The notes beneath the pieces are model-generated. The model was not told the DNA's origin. It worked only from the letters and a program-made list of their open reading frames with translations, and did no database searches. From an uncultured delta proteobacterium (lineage in GTDB: Bacteria; Desulfobacterota; Desulfovibrionia; Desulfovibrionales; Desulfovibrionaceae), in contig CAILNX010000037.1 in NCBI GenBank assembly GCA_903835685.1, positions 62,001 to 126,000 on the forward strand: a stretch of DNA of 64,000 bases. Direction: 5' to 3'. A program made the position numbers and the translations under genes. Positions 42,842-51,069 of the stretch are shown piece by piece (positions within the stretch are counted from its first letter, which is position 1; each line of letters starts with the position of its first letter).

Positions 42842-43045
42842 ATGGGTACTGACAGCCATCCCCTGTACGGCGCGGAGCGCTTCAAGCCGTCCGAGCTCAA
42901 ACGCCTGCGGGAGTTGGTGCGCGCCCAGTTCCCGGGCGACGACTCCCTGTACCTGATGCACCTGGAGCGGGCCTGCCGGGTGGTGGCCGACGGCCTGGTC
43001 TCGGTGGGGGAACTCTTGGACGAGGTGGAGGCCTATTGCGGCTGA
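42842..43045 (+). CDS. small hypothetical protein after argH
   Basis: A 67-residue soluble, mostly helical protein with a HPLYGAERFKPSELKRLREL start and an acidic C-terminus ending VEAYCG. I do not recognise a family. It starts 40 bases after argH and has a purine-rich GGGAAG before it, so it may be part of the same transcript. It resembles the small conserved proteins that follow biosynthetic operons in related bacteria. No function is proposed. Confidence 0.55.
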   Translation: MGTDSHPLYGAERFKPSELKRLRELVRAQFPGDDSLYLMHLERACRVVADGLVSVGELLDEVEAYCG

Positions 43046-43115
43046 GTCCGGATTTGGATTTGCCCTAGCCCATCTGTTTTTTTCCCTCCCATCTCACGCC
43101 CATCACATTTTATTC

Positions 43116-43167
43116 TTGCAATGCCTTTTGTTTTCGGTATATGTATAGATTAACTGAATCTATACAT
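43116..43167 (+). promoter_or_regulatory. promoter with overlapping perfect palindrome (candidate operator)
   Basis: A -35-like TTGCAA (43116-43121) and a -10-like TATATG (43138-43143) are 16 bases apart. A perfect 11-bp-arm inverted repeat (ATGTATAGATT and AATCTATACAT, 5-base spacer) covers 43141-43167, that is, the end of the -10 and the start point. This is a strong operator layout for the lipoprotein gene at 43180. Confidence 0.7.
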
Positions 43168-43179
43168 GGGGGTATTGTG

Positions 43180-43602
43180 ATGAAATGGAGTTGGCCTATA
43201 TTGCTGAGCGCAGTTCTTGGGATGTGCCTGTCCTGTTCCCCGTTCATGGCCGCCAAGCAGCCCGGGTACAAGAACGTCAACCTATTTTCCGAGGGCACGC
43301 CCCGGAACGAATTGATCGCCGAGTTCGGGGTCCCCACCATCACCGAAGCCAAGGACGACGGGAAGCATGACATCTTTCGCTTCCGCCAGGGCTACACCGG
43401 CGGGGCCAAGGCGGGCCGCGCGGTCATGCACGGCGTCTTTGATGTGTTCACGCTGGGACTATGGGAGGTTGTCGGCACCCCCATTGAATCGGCCGCCGAT
43501 GGAAACGACATGGCTTATGAGGTGGTCTATGACGAAGGCGACCGGGTGAGGCAGGTCATCCCCCTGACCAAGGACCAGACCAGCAAGACCACCGGGACGT
43601 AG
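43180..43602 (+). CDS. small putative lipoprotein with SmpA/BamE-like start
   Basis: A 140-residue exported protein. The signal segment (WPILLSAVLGMCLSC) ends in a Cys-rich LSC-S that could be a lipobox, although the -3 residue is not typical. The next part, VNLFSEGTPRNELIAEFGVP, resembles the short helix-strand unit of SmpA/BamE-type proteins. The C-terminal half (GAKAGRAVMHGVFDVFTLGL, then WEVVGTPIE) may contact membrane or partner proteins. The ATG 43180 lies downstream of the palindrome and a GGGG block. It is followed by a 17-bp-arm terminator. Expression is probably controlled by a repressor at the palindrome. Its role is unknown. Confidence 0.75.
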   Translation: MKWSWPILLSAVLGMCLSCSPFMAAKQPGYKNVNLFSEGTPRNELIAEFGVPTITEAKDDGKHDIFRFRQGYTGGAKAGRAVMHGVFDVFTLGLWEVVGTPIESAADGNDMAYEVVYDEGDRVRQVIPLTKDQTSKTTGT

Positions 43603-43643
43603 AGAAGGCCTCTTGGTCGGGATTTGACTCGGCGTATTTCAGG

Positions 43644-43694
43644 GCGGCCGGGCTTCCATCGCTGAGAGGATGGAAGCCCGGCCGCGATTCTTTT
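43644..43694. terminator. strong terminator hairpin after the lipoprotein gene
   Basis: Perfect 17-bp arms (43644-43660 and 43669-43685) with an 8-base loop are followed by GATTCTTTT. The length and perfect pairing support termination of the lipoprotein transcript; the tRNA-Sec transcript, converging from the other side, could also end here. Confidence 0.88.
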
Positions 43695-43775
43695 GAGGGC
43701 AAAATGGCAAGGATAGGGCAAAAAGAAAGGGCGCCAAGGCTGTGAACCATAGTGCCCTAACGACAGTATGCAGAG

Positions 43776-43869
43776 TGGCGGAAGCGTATAGGGGTCGAAC
43801 CTACCGACGACCTCTCGACCGTCCACCGGATTTGAAGTCCGGGCGCCACACCGGTGACGATACGCTTCC
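43776..43869 (-). tRNA. selC: tRNA-Sec (anticodon TCA)
   Basis: The minus strand reads GGAAGCGT at its 5' end and ACGCTTCC at the 3' end (8-bp acceptor stem), a D arm, the anticodon loop around ACTTCAAATC giving anticodon TCA, a long variable arm, the T arm with GGTTCGACCCC, discriminator G and an encoded CCA. The 94-base length, the 8-bp acceptor and the extended variable arm are those of selenocysteine tRNA. It reads UGA at SECIS-marked sites. A -35/-10 pair lies just upstream on the same strand. Confidence 0.96.
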
Positions 43870-43881
43870 TTGGGACAGGGG

Positions 43882-43910
43882 TTGCTAGCAGGTTTGGGCC
43901 TTTCGCGCAA
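43882..43910 (-). promoter_or_regulatory. candidate promoter of the tRNA-Sec gene
   Basis: TTGCGC (43910-43905), 17 bases, TAGCAA (43887-43882) on the minus strand. The start would lie near 43875, about six bases before the tRNA 5' end at 43869. The -10 is weak, but the spacing and position fit. Confidence 0.4.
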
Positions 43911-43947
43911 CTGAAGTTTTTTTCATGCTTTTTCCTCGTCCCGCGCC

Positions 43948-43975
43948 TTGCTTTTCTTAATATTTTTCTTACATT
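43948..43975 (+). promoter_or_regulatory. possible ftsH promoter
   Basis: TTGCTT (43948-43953), 16 bases, TACATT (43970-43975) in a T-rich patch of a GC-rich region, giving a leader of about 105 bases to TTG 44088. The match is moderate. Confidence 0.35.
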
Positions 43976-44087
43976 GTCCGGGTTCGACCTCATTTTGAGG
44001 GCTTTGGTTCGTGGACATGGCGGCGGGCTCCGTGTTAGGCCGAGAGTTGCCTGACGACGGGCTTTGTTGTGCTATCGGAGGAAAGGT

Positions 44088-46091
44088 TTGAATAATTTCA
44101 CGAAGAATCTGCTCATCTGGGCGACCATTTCCCTGGTCATGGTCGTTCTCTTCAATCTGTTCAATCAGGCCCCCACGTCCCAGCTCAAGCTGAACTACAG
44201 CGACTTCCTCACCCATGTGAAGAGCGGGGACGTGGTGGCGGTCAAGGTCCAGGGCCAGAAGATCACCGGGGTCATGGTGGACAACAAGCGGTTCACCACC
44301 TTTTCGCCGCATGACACCACCCTGGTGGACACCCTCATCAAGAGCAAGGTGCAGATTTCGGCCGAGCCCGAGGACGAGGCCCCCTGGTACATGACCCTGT
44401 TCGTGTCCTGGTTCCCCATGCTCCTTTTGATCGGCGTGTGGATTTTCTTCATGCGCCAGATGCAGGGAGGGGGCAGCGGCGGACGAGGGGCCATGTCCTT
44501 TGGCCGGGCTCGGGCCAAGCTCCTGAGCGAGGACACGGCCAAGGTCACCTTCGAGGACGTGGCCGGGGTGGACGAGGCCAAGGAGGAGCTTTCGGAGATC
44601 GTTGATTTCCTGAAAGAGCCCAAGAAATTTACTCGTCTGGGCGGACGCATCCCCAAGGGCGTGCTCCTGATCGGGCCTCCAGGCACGGGCAAGACCCTCT
44701 TGGCCCGGGCCGTGGCCGGTGAGGCCGGGGTGCCCTTCTTCTCCATCTCCGGCTCGGACTTCGTGGAAATGTTCGTGGGCGTGGGCGCTTCCCGGGTGCG
44801 CGATTTGTTCGTGCAGGGCAAGAAGAACGCCCCCTGCCTCATCTTCATCGACGAGATCGACGCCGTGGGCCGCCAGCGTGGCGCTGGCCTGGGCGGCGGA
44901 CACGACGAACGTGAGCAGACCCTGAACCAGCTCCTGGTGGAGATGGACGGATTCGAGTCCAATGAGGGGGTCATCCTCATCGCGGCCACCAACCGGCCCG
45001 ATGTCCTGGACCCGGCTCTGCTTCGGCCCGGGCGTTTCGACCGCCAGGTGGTGGTGCCCACCCCGGACCTGCGCGGCCGCACGCGTATCCTCCAGGTGCA
45101 CAGCCGCCGGGTGCCCCTGGCCCCGGAAGTGGACCTGGGGCTTCTGGCCCGGGGTACGCCGGGATTTTCCGGCGCGGACCTGGAGAACCTGGTCAACGAG
45201 GCCGCCCTGGCCGCGGCCAAGAAGAACCAGGAAAAGGTGTTCATGGCCGACTTCGAGGAGGCCAAGGACAAGGTGCTCATGGGCAAGGAGCGCCGCAGCG
45301 TGATCATCAGCGAGGAAGAGAAGAAGACCACGGCCTATCACGAGGCCGGGCACGCGCTGGTGGCCATGACCCTGCCCGGCACCGACCCGGTGCACAAGGT
45401 GAGCATCATTCCGCGCGGCATGGCCCTGGGCGTGACCCAGCAACTGCCCACGGACGACCGGCACAACTACAGCCGCGACTTCCTGGAGAAGTCCCTGGCC
45501 GTGCTTTTGGGCGGCCGGGTGGCCGAGGAGGTCATCCTGGACCAGATGACCACCGGGGCCTCCAACGATATCGAGCGGGTGACCAAGATGGCCCGCAACA
45601 TGGTCTGCAAATGGGGCATGAGCGAGAAGCTCGGGCCGCTCTCCTTTGGGACCAGCGAGGACCATCCCTTCCTGGGCCGTGAACTGGGCCACGTGAAGGA
45701 CTACAGCGAGGATACGGCCCGGACCATTGATGACGAGGTCCGGCGCATTGTGGACGAGGCCCACGACAAGGCCAAGCAGATCATCCGGGAGAACATCGAG
45801 GTCCTGCACAAGATCGCGGCCGCCCTGCTCGAACGCGAGACCGTGACCGGCGCGGACATCGCCCTGCTCATGAAGGGTGAGCCCCTGCCGCCCTACAACC
45901 GCAACGGCGGTTCCCCTGACGGGGGCGGCGGCGCGGGCGCATCGACGCAGGCGGCCCAGGCCGAGCCTGCGACAGAGCCCACGGCCGACACGGCCAGTCC
46001 GGCGCAGCAGCCCCAGACCCCTGACCCGGCCAAGGCGGGCGGCGACGAGTTTCATCTGGAAGAGGCCGACGACGAAAAGAAGCCCCGATAG
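44088..46091 (+). CDS. ftsH: membrane-bound AAA+ zinc metalloprotease FtsH
   Basis: A 667-residue protease. Two membrane helices flank a periplasmic segment (about 8-28 and 104-122), followed by the AAA+ domain with GPPGTGKT near 196-203, the [14 protein letters not shown] Walker B and the [19 protein letters not shown] region (SRH). The zinc site HEAGH (His about 418, His 422) and the downstream acidic ligand block are intact. It degrades misfolded membrane proteins and regulators. TTG 44088 is the start because GGAGG (44077-44081) sits six bases before it. The C-terminus after residue 590 is a long low-complexity Ala/Gln/Pro/Asp/Glu tail. folP follows after 15 bases. Confidence 0.97.
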   Translation: MNNFTKNLLIWATISLVMVVLFNLFNQAPTSQLKLNYSDFLTHVKSGDVVAVKVQGQKITGVMVDNKRFTTFSPHDTTLVDTLIKSKVQISAEPEDEAPWYMTLFVSWFPMLLLIGVWIFFMRQMQGGGSGGRGAMSFGRARAKLLSEDTAKVTFEDVAGVDEAKEELSEIVDFLKEPKKFTRLGGRIPKGVLLIGPPGTGKTLLARAVAGEAGVPFFSISGSDFVEMFVGVGASRVRDLFVQGKKNAPCLIFIDEIDAVGRQRGAGLGGGHDEREQTLNQLLVEMDGFESNEGVILIAATNRPDVLDPALLRPGRFDRQVVVPTPDLRGRTRILQVHSRRVPLAPEVDLGLLARGTPGFSGADLENLVNEAALAAAKKNQEKVFMADFEEAKDKVLMGKERRSVIISEEEKKTTAYHEAGHALVAMTLPGTDPVHKVSIIPRGMALGVTQQLPTDDRHNYSRDFLEKSLAVLLGGRVAEEVILDQMTTGASNDIERVTKMARNMVCKWGMSEKLGPLSFGTSEDHPFLGRELGHVKDYSEDTARTIDDEVRRIVDEAHDKAKQIIRENIEVLHKIAAALLERETVTGADIALLMKGEPLPPYNRNGGSPDGGGGAGASTQAAQAEPATEPTADTASPAQQPQTPDPAKAGGDEFHLEEADDEKKPR

Positions 46092-46106
46092 GGACCGCGA
46101 GGAACC

Positions 46107-46958
46107 ATGACGGGCGGGACGGTATGGAATGTCGGGGGGGGCCGGGTCCTTGGCCCCTCGCCTTTTTTCATCGCCGGGATCGTGAACGTCACCCCGGACT
46201 CGTTCTATGACGGCGGGCGGCACGCCAGCCCCGAGCAGGCCGTTCAGCACGGCCTCAAGCTGGCCCGGGAAGGCGCGGACATCCTGGACGTGGGCGGGGA
46301 GAGCACCCGGCCCTTTGCCCCGGAAGTGAGCGTGGACGAGGAACTGGCCCGGGTGATTCCGGTGATTCGGAGCCTGGCTCAGGAGCTTGGCCCTGACGGC
46401 CCGGTCCTTTCGGTGGACACCTCCAAGGCCCCGGTGGCCCGGGCCGCGCTCGAAGCCGGGGCGCTCATGGTCAACGACGTCTCGGCCTGTTGCTTCGATC
46501 CCGGCCTGGCGGAAGTCCTGGCCGAACACCAGCCCGGGTACGTGCTCATGCACAGCCAGGGGCGGCCCGGAGACATGCAGAAGGACCCCTGCTACCAGGA
46601 CGTGGTGGCCGAGATTCTGGCTTTTTTCGAGGAGCGCCTGGAATTTCTGGCCCGGGCTGGACTGCTGCGGTCCCGGGTGGTTCTGGACCCGGGCATCGGG
46701 TTCGGCAAGACGCTTGAGCACAACCTGGCCATCCTGGCCGGGATCGAGAAATTTCTGGTCCTGGGGCGGCCCCTGTATCTGGGCCTGTCCAACAAATCCC
46801 TGTGGGGAAAGCTCCTGGACCTGCCCCCGGACGGGCGTCAGACCGCCACCCAGGTGGCCACGGCGCTCATGGCCGCCCGGGGCGTGGCCGTGCACCGGGT
46901 GCACGAGGTGGAATTGACCCGGCAGACCCTGGCTCTCGTCAGGGCCGTCGCCGGGTGA
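46107..46958 (+). CDS. folP: dihydropteroate synthase
   Basis: A 283-residue enzyme of folate synthesis that joins p-aminobenzoate to the pterin. Family blocks are present: IAGIVNVTPDSFYDGGR, ADILDVGGESTRPFA, VLSVDTSKAPVARAALEAGA, MVNDVSA and VVLDPGIGFGKTLEHNL with a GLSNKSLWG segment. All catalytic loops appear intact. It starts 15 bases after ftsH and precedes cdaA by 15 bases, the usual ftsH-folP-cdaA order of this lineage. Confidence 0.96.
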   Translation: MTGGTVWNVGGGRVLGPSPFFIAGIVNVTPDSFYDGGRHASPEQAVQHGLKLAREGADILDVGGESTRPFAPEVSVDEELARVIPVIRSLAQELGPDGPVLSVDTSKAPVARAALEAGALMVNDVSACCFDPGLAEVLAEHQPGYVLMHSQGRPGDMQKDPCYQDVVAEILAFFEERLEFLARAGLLRSRVVLDPGIGFGKTLEHNLAILAGIEKFLVLGRPLYLGLSNKSLWGKLLDLPPDGRQTATQVATALMAARGVAVHRVHEVELTRQTLALVRAVAG

Positions 46959-46973
46959 GGGGCGGGAGCGGGC

Positions 46974-47720
46974 ATGCTTGAAATCGGAACCGTGGAGCTT
47001 TCCTGGCGGGAGATGCTGGATGTGGGCCTGGTGGCTCTCATCTACTACTACCTGCTGCTCCTCATCCGGGGAACCCGCGCGGTTTCGGTGCTCTACGGCC
47101 TGGTTCTCCTTCTGCTGGTCTACTACGCCTCGGACGAGCTGGGCCTGGCCACGCTCAACTGGTTTCTGGCCAATTTCCTGGGCTCCATCTTCCTGGTGGT
47201 CATCATCCTTTTCCAGGCGGACATCCGCAAGGCCCTGGCCCAGGTGGGCGGAGGCAGCTTCTGGCGCAAGGCCACCATCAAGAGCGAGGTCATGGAGGAG
47301 TTGGTGGCCGCCTTTCTGGCCCTGGCCAAGTCCAAGATCGGCGGCATCGTGGTCCTGGAGAAGAACGAATCCCTGGGCGAGATCGTCCAGCGCGGGGTGG
47401 AGCTGGACGCGGTCCTGACCAAGGAGCTGCTTTTGAGCATCTTTCAGCCCGGCACGCCTTTGCACGACGGCGCGGTCATCGTGCGCGCGGGCAAAGTGGC
47501 GGCGGCTTCCTGCATCCTGCCCCTGACCACGGGCATCGGCCGGGCCGCCTTTGGCACCCGGCACCGGGCGGCCATCGGCATCAGCGAGGAATCCGACGCC
47601 ATCGCCGTGGTGGCCTCGGAGGAGCGCGGGGAGATTTCCGTGGCCGTGGGCGGCAAGCTGACCACGGCCCTGGACGAGAAGCGGTTGCGGCGCGTGCTCA
47701 AAACCGTGCTGGAGAAGTAG
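46974..47720 (+). CDS. cdaA: diadenylate cyclase CdaA
   Basis: A 248-residue membrane enzyme that makes c-di-AMP. Three membrane helices occupy about residues 15-80, then the DAC domain with the active-site LHDGAVIV and GTRHRAAIGIS motifs. Both catalytic blocks are intact. c-di-AMP controls potassium/osmolyte balance and cell-wall homeostasis. In Gram-positives cdaA-cdaR-glmM is a unit; the same order is found here (cdaA, YbbR-like cdaR, glmM) inside a Gram-negative chromosome. It follows folP by 15 bases. Confidence 0.95.
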   Translation: MLEIGTVELSWREMLDVGLVALIYYYLLLLIRGTRAVSVLYGLVLLLLVYYASDELGLATLNWFLANFLGSIFLVVIILFQADIRKALAQVGGGSFWRKATIKSEVMEELVAAFLALAKSKIGGIVVLEKNESLGEIVQRGVELDAVLTKELLLSIFQPGTPLHDGAVIVRAGKVAAASCILPLTTGIGRAAFGTRHRAAIGISEESDAIAVVASEERGEISVAVGGKLTTALDEKRLRRVLKTVLEK

Positions 47721-47726
47721 GGCCTC

Positions 47727-48647
47727 ATGGGACACCGCTGGCAAATCGCACTCCTGGCCGTGGTTCTGGCCGTGTTCTCCTGGTATCTGGTCAGCGGCCG
47801 GGAGCGGGTGGAGAGCTGGATCCAGGTTCCGGTGGAGATGACCAATCCCCCGACCTCGCTGTTCATCAGCAAGGGCGCGGTGAACAAGCTGGAGGTGCGC
47901 GTGCGCGGTCCCAAGGGCATCGTGCGCTCCCTGACCGGCCGGGAAAAGCCCTATACCTTGAATCTGGCCGGGCTCCAGGTGGGGGACAACACCATCCTCA
48001 TTGAGGAACGCGGCCTCAAGCTGTCCAAGTCACTGGAAGTGATGGAGATCAAGCCCAACCGGGTGCAGATTTTGGCCGACCGCATCGTGACCCAGAGCGT
48101 GCCGGTGTCCATCCGTTACGCCGGGCAGTTGAACGACGACTACCGCATCCTCACCTCCAACTCCACGCCAGCGAGCGTGACCCTGCGCGGGCCTGAGAGC
48201 ATGATGCGCAAGGTGCCCAGCCTGGACACCAAGGGTGTGGTCCTGCCTGCCGAGCCGCCTGCGGTGTGGGCGGCCAGGATCGGCCTGCGGCCGCCGGGCG
48301 AGGACGTGGAGGTGGACCCGGTGGAGGTGGAGGTCAACATCGCCTTTGGCCTCAAAACCAAGGCCCTGTGGATTCGGATTCCCGTGGCCATGCAGGTGGC
48401 GGGCTCGGCCCAGGCCTCGCTCATCACCAAGCACGTGGGCGTGCTGGTGGAAGGCCCGCTCTCGGCCATCCGGAGCCTGGATTTGCGCAAGGACGTGGAG
48501 GCCACCCTGCTCCTGCCCGGCAACCCGGCCCCGGGCAAGCATACCTATCCTTACAAGGTGGTCATTCCCCAGGGCCTGACCATCAAGGAACTCAGCCCGC
48601 CTGCGGTGGAAGTCCAGGTGCATGGCCCGAGCCACAAAACACCATAG
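47727..48647 (+). CDS. cdaR: YbbR-domain protein CdaR, regulator of CdaA
   Basis: A 306-residue membrane-anchored protein with an N-terminal helix (RWQIALLAVVLAVFSWYLV) and several YbbR repeats (ESWIQVPVEMTNPPTSLFIS, VPVSIRYAGQLNDDYRI, RKVPSLDTKGVVLPAEPP). CdaR/YbbR binds the CdaA membrane part and tunes c-di-AMP production. It lies seven bases after cdaA and 27 before glmM. The C-terminus (IKELSPPAVEVQVHGPSHK) is typical of the last YbbR module. No enzyme motif is seen, consistent with a regulator. Confidence 0.93.
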   Translation: MGHRWQIALLAVVLAVFSWYLVSGRERVESWIQVPVEMTNPPTSLFISKGAVNKLEVRVRGPKGIVRSLTGREKPYTLNLAGLQVGDNTILIEERGLKLSKSLEVMEIKPNRVQILADRIVTQSVPVSIRYAGQLNDDYRILTSNSTPASVTLRGPESMMRKVPSLDTKGVVLPAEPPAVWAARIGLRPPGEDVEVDPVEVEVNIAFGLKTKALWIRIPVAMQVAGSAQASLITKHVGVLVEGPLSAIRSLDLRKDVEATLLLPGNPAPGKHTYPYKVVIPQGLTIKELSPPAVEVQVHGPSHKTP

Positions 48648-48674
48648 TTTTCCCCTTTTGGAGAGAAACGGACC

Positions 48675-50027
48675 ATGAGCAAACGCCTGTTCGGAACCGA
48701 CGGACTCCGTGGGTTTGTCAATGAATTCCCCATGATCCCGGAACTGGCCTTGCGGCTGGGTCTGGCTGCGGGGCAGTATTTCCAGAAGGACTCCCGCCGC
48801 CACAAGGTGGTCATCGGCAAGGACACCCGGCTCTCGGGCTATGTGTTCGAGACGGCCCTGACCTCGGGGTTCTGCGCCGCGGGCATGCACGTGAACCTGG
48901 TGGGACCCATGCCCACCCCGGCCATCTCCTTTCTCACCCGCAGCATGCGCGCGGACCTGGGCGTGGTCATCTCGGCCTCGCACAACCCCTTTCACGACAA
49001 CGGGATCAAGTTCTTCGACGCCCAGGGCTTCAAGCTGCCCGACGAGGTGGAGGACGAGATTTCGGCCATGGTCCTCGATCCTAGCGTGGAATGGGACTAC
49101 CCGGCTCCGGAGAAGATAGGCAGGGCCTTCCGCATCGAGGACAGCCCGGGCCGCTACATCGTGTACTTGAAATACAGCTTCCCCCAAAACCGCACCCTGG
49201 AAGGCCTGCGCATCGTGCTCGACTGCGCGCACGGGGCCACCTACAAGGTCGCGCCCCAGATTTTCGAGGAATTGGGGGCCGAGGTCATCCGGGTGGGTGT
49301 GGTGCCCAACGGCCTGAACATCAACGATAAATGCGGCTCCCTCTATCCCGAGGTCATTTCCCGCATGGTCCTGGACACAGGCGCGGACCTCGGCCTGGCC
49401 CTGGACGGGGACGGGGACCGGCTCATCGTGGTGGACGAGAAAGGCCAGGTCCTGGACGGGGACCAGCTCATGGCCCTGTGCGCCTTGGACCTGATGGAGC
49501 GCCAGGCCCTGGCCAAGGGGCTCCTGGTGTCCACGGTCATGAGCAACATGGCCCTGGAGGTGTTCATGGAAGAGCGGGGCGGGAAGCTCCTGCGCACCCC
49601 GGTGGGCGACCGCTACGTGGTGGAGGCCATGCGTCGGGAGGGCGCGGTGTTCGGCGGCGAACAGTCCGGGCACCTCATCTTCCTGGAATACAGCACCACG
49701 GGCGACGGCATCCTGGCCGGGCTCCAGCTTCTGCGCATCATGCAGGAAAAGAACCGGCCCTTGTCCGAACTCTCCCACCTGCTCATCCCCTATCCGCAAA
49801 AGCTCATCAACGTGCGGGTGAGCAAGAAGCCACCCTTTGAGCAGGTCCCGGCCCTGCAGGCGGCCGTGGCCAAGGTGGAGAAGGAGTTGGCCGGGCGCGG
49901 CCGGGTGCTTCTGCGCTATTCCGGCACCGAGCCCAAGGCCCGGGTCATGGTCGAGGGCCAGGACGCGGACAAGGTCGAGCGCTTGGCCCAGGAACTGGCC
50001 GAGCTGGTCGAGAAAAATTTGCAATGA
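48675..50027 (+). CDS. glmM: phosphoglucosamine mutase
   Basis: A 450-residue phosphohexomutase that interconverts glucosamine 6- and 1-phosphate for UDP-GlcNAc synthesis. The phosphoserine loop [17 protein letters not shown] places the active Ser at residue 102. The metal-binding ALDGDGDR and the phosphate-binding [12 protein letters not shown] blocks are intact. Gene order (cdaR-glmM) and length match the family. A conspicuous hairpin without a T-tract lies directly downstream (50028-50069) before galU. Confidence 0.97.
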   Translation: MSKRLFGTDGLRGFVNEFPMIPELALRLGLAAGQYFQKDSRRHKVVIGKDTRLSGYVFETALTSGFCAAGMHVNLVGPMPTPAISFLTRSMRADLGVVISASHNPFHDNGIKFFDAQGFKLPDEVEDEISAMVLDPSVEWDYPAPEKIGRAFRIEDSPGRYIVYLKYSFPQNRTLEGLRIVLDCAHGATYKVAPQIFEELGAEVIRVGVVPNGLNINDKCGSLYPEVISRMVLDTGADLGLALDGDGDRLIVVDEKGQVLDGDQLMALCALDLMERQALAKGLLVSTVMSNMALEVFMEERGGKLLRTPVGDRYVVEAMRREGAVFGGEQSGHLIFLEYSTTGDGILAGLQLLRIMQEKNRPLSELSHLLIPYPQKLINVRVSKKPPFEQVPALQAAVAKVEKELAGRGRVLLRYSGTEPKARVMVEGQDADKVERLAQELAELVEKNLQ

Positions 50028-50069
50028 TGTCGCATCTCCGTATCCGGCCCTTGAGCCGGAGATGAGACA
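50028..50069 (+). repeat. hairpin downstream of glmM
   Basis: Arms of 12 of 13 paired bases (TGTCGCATCTCCG and CGGAGATGAGACA) flank a 16-base loop directly after the glmM stop. There is no T-tract, so it is not a standard terminator. It could stabilise the message or separate glmM from galU expression. Confidence 0.55.
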
Positions 50070-50166
50070 AGGGGCCTGGCCGCTGTCCGCATCAGGACGG
50101 TGAGCCGCCGAAAGACCCGGGATGCTCCCGGCCTTTTGAAGCCCAACCCGAACCAGGAGTCTGTCC

Positions 50167-51033
50167 ATGAAGATCAAGAAAGTGATCGTGCCCGTGGCTG
50201 GCTGGGGTACGGGCCTTCTGCCCGCCACCAAGAACGTGCCCAAGGAAATGCTGCCCATCCACAACAAACCCATCATCCAGTACGTGGTGGAGGAGGCCCA
50301 GGCCGCCGGGCTCACCGACGTGGTCTTTGTCACCAACCAGAACAAGGTCATCATCCAGGACCATTTCGACTACAACCTGGCCCTGGAGCGGGTCCTGGAG
50401 CGGGCCGGGAAGCTCGATCTGATCAAGACCATCCGGGACGTGGCCGAGATGGTCACGGTCATCGCCATCCGCCAGAAGGAGCAACTCGGCCTGGGGCACG
50501 CCGTGCTCTGCGCCCGGGCCGTGTGTGGGGACGAGCCCGTGGCGGTCATGGTCGGCGACGACCTCATGTTCGGGCCGGACCCGGCCATCGGCCAACTCAT
50601 GGACGTGGCCCTGGCCGAGCACATGCCCGTGGTCGGGGTCATCGAGGTGCCCGAGAACCAGGTGGACAAGTACGGGATCATCCAGGGCGAGGAATTCGCC
50701 CCGGGCATGTACCGGGTGCGCGGGGTGGTGGAGAAGCCCGCCGTGGGCAAGGCCCCCTCGCGCCTGGCCATGGTCGGCCGTTACGTCCTGTTCCCGGACA
50801 TCTTCAAGCATCTGGAGAAGTGCAAGCCCGGCGTGGGCGGGGAAATCCAGCTCACCGACGCCCTGCAGGCCCTGGTCAAGGAGAACCGTCTCCTGGCCGT
50901 GAAGCTCAAGGGCCAGAGGTTCGACGCGGGCGACTGGCCCGAGTACCTGGCGGCCAACGTCTACATGGGCCTGAACGACCCGGCCATGCGGGACCTGCTG
51001 AAAAAGCGGTTGACCGAAGTGCTGGAGGGATAG
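50167..51033 (+). CDS. galU: UTP-glucose-1-phosphate uridylyltransferase GalU with altered nucleotide loop
   Basis: A 288-residue GalU-type enzyme making UDP-glucose for polysaccharides and envelope sugars. Blocks include PVAGWGTGLLPATKNVPKEML, NKPIIQYVVEEA, QLGLGHAVLCARA, VMVGDDLMFG and GRYVLFPDIF. In the first loop the normally conserved Arg (GxGTR) is replaced by Gly: codons GGT ACG GGC. The rest of the sequence is typical. The enzyme may have lost or changed activity, or a single-base error turned CGC into GGC. The paralogue at 1645 keeps the Arg. Start ATG 50167 is supported by the family N-terminus MKIKKVIVPVAGWG and an AGGAG at 50155-50159, seven bases upstream. Confidence 0.92.
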   Translation: MKIKKVIVPVAGWGTGLLPATKNVPKEMLPIHNKPIIQYVVEEAQAAGLTDVVFVTNQNKVIIQDHFDYNLALERVLERAGKLDLIKTIRDVAEMVTVIAIRQKEQLGLGHAVLCARAVCGDEPVAVMVGDDLMFGPDPAIGQLMDVALAEHMPVVGVIEVPENQVDKYGIIQGEEFAPGMYRVRGVVEKPAVGKAPSRLAMVGRYVLFPDIFKHLEKCKPGVGGEIQLTDALQALVKENRLLAVKLKGQRFDAGDWPEYLAANVYMGLNDPAMRDLLKKRLTEVLEG

Positions 51034-51069
51034 GGTGGAGAGGACCCCGAAAACCTCGGGGGCCGATTC

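Noticed and set aside
43923-47744. A 1273-codon open frame on the minus strand across ftsH, folP and cdaA.
   Set aside because: It is the antisense shadow of three well-defined genes, with no recognisable domain.
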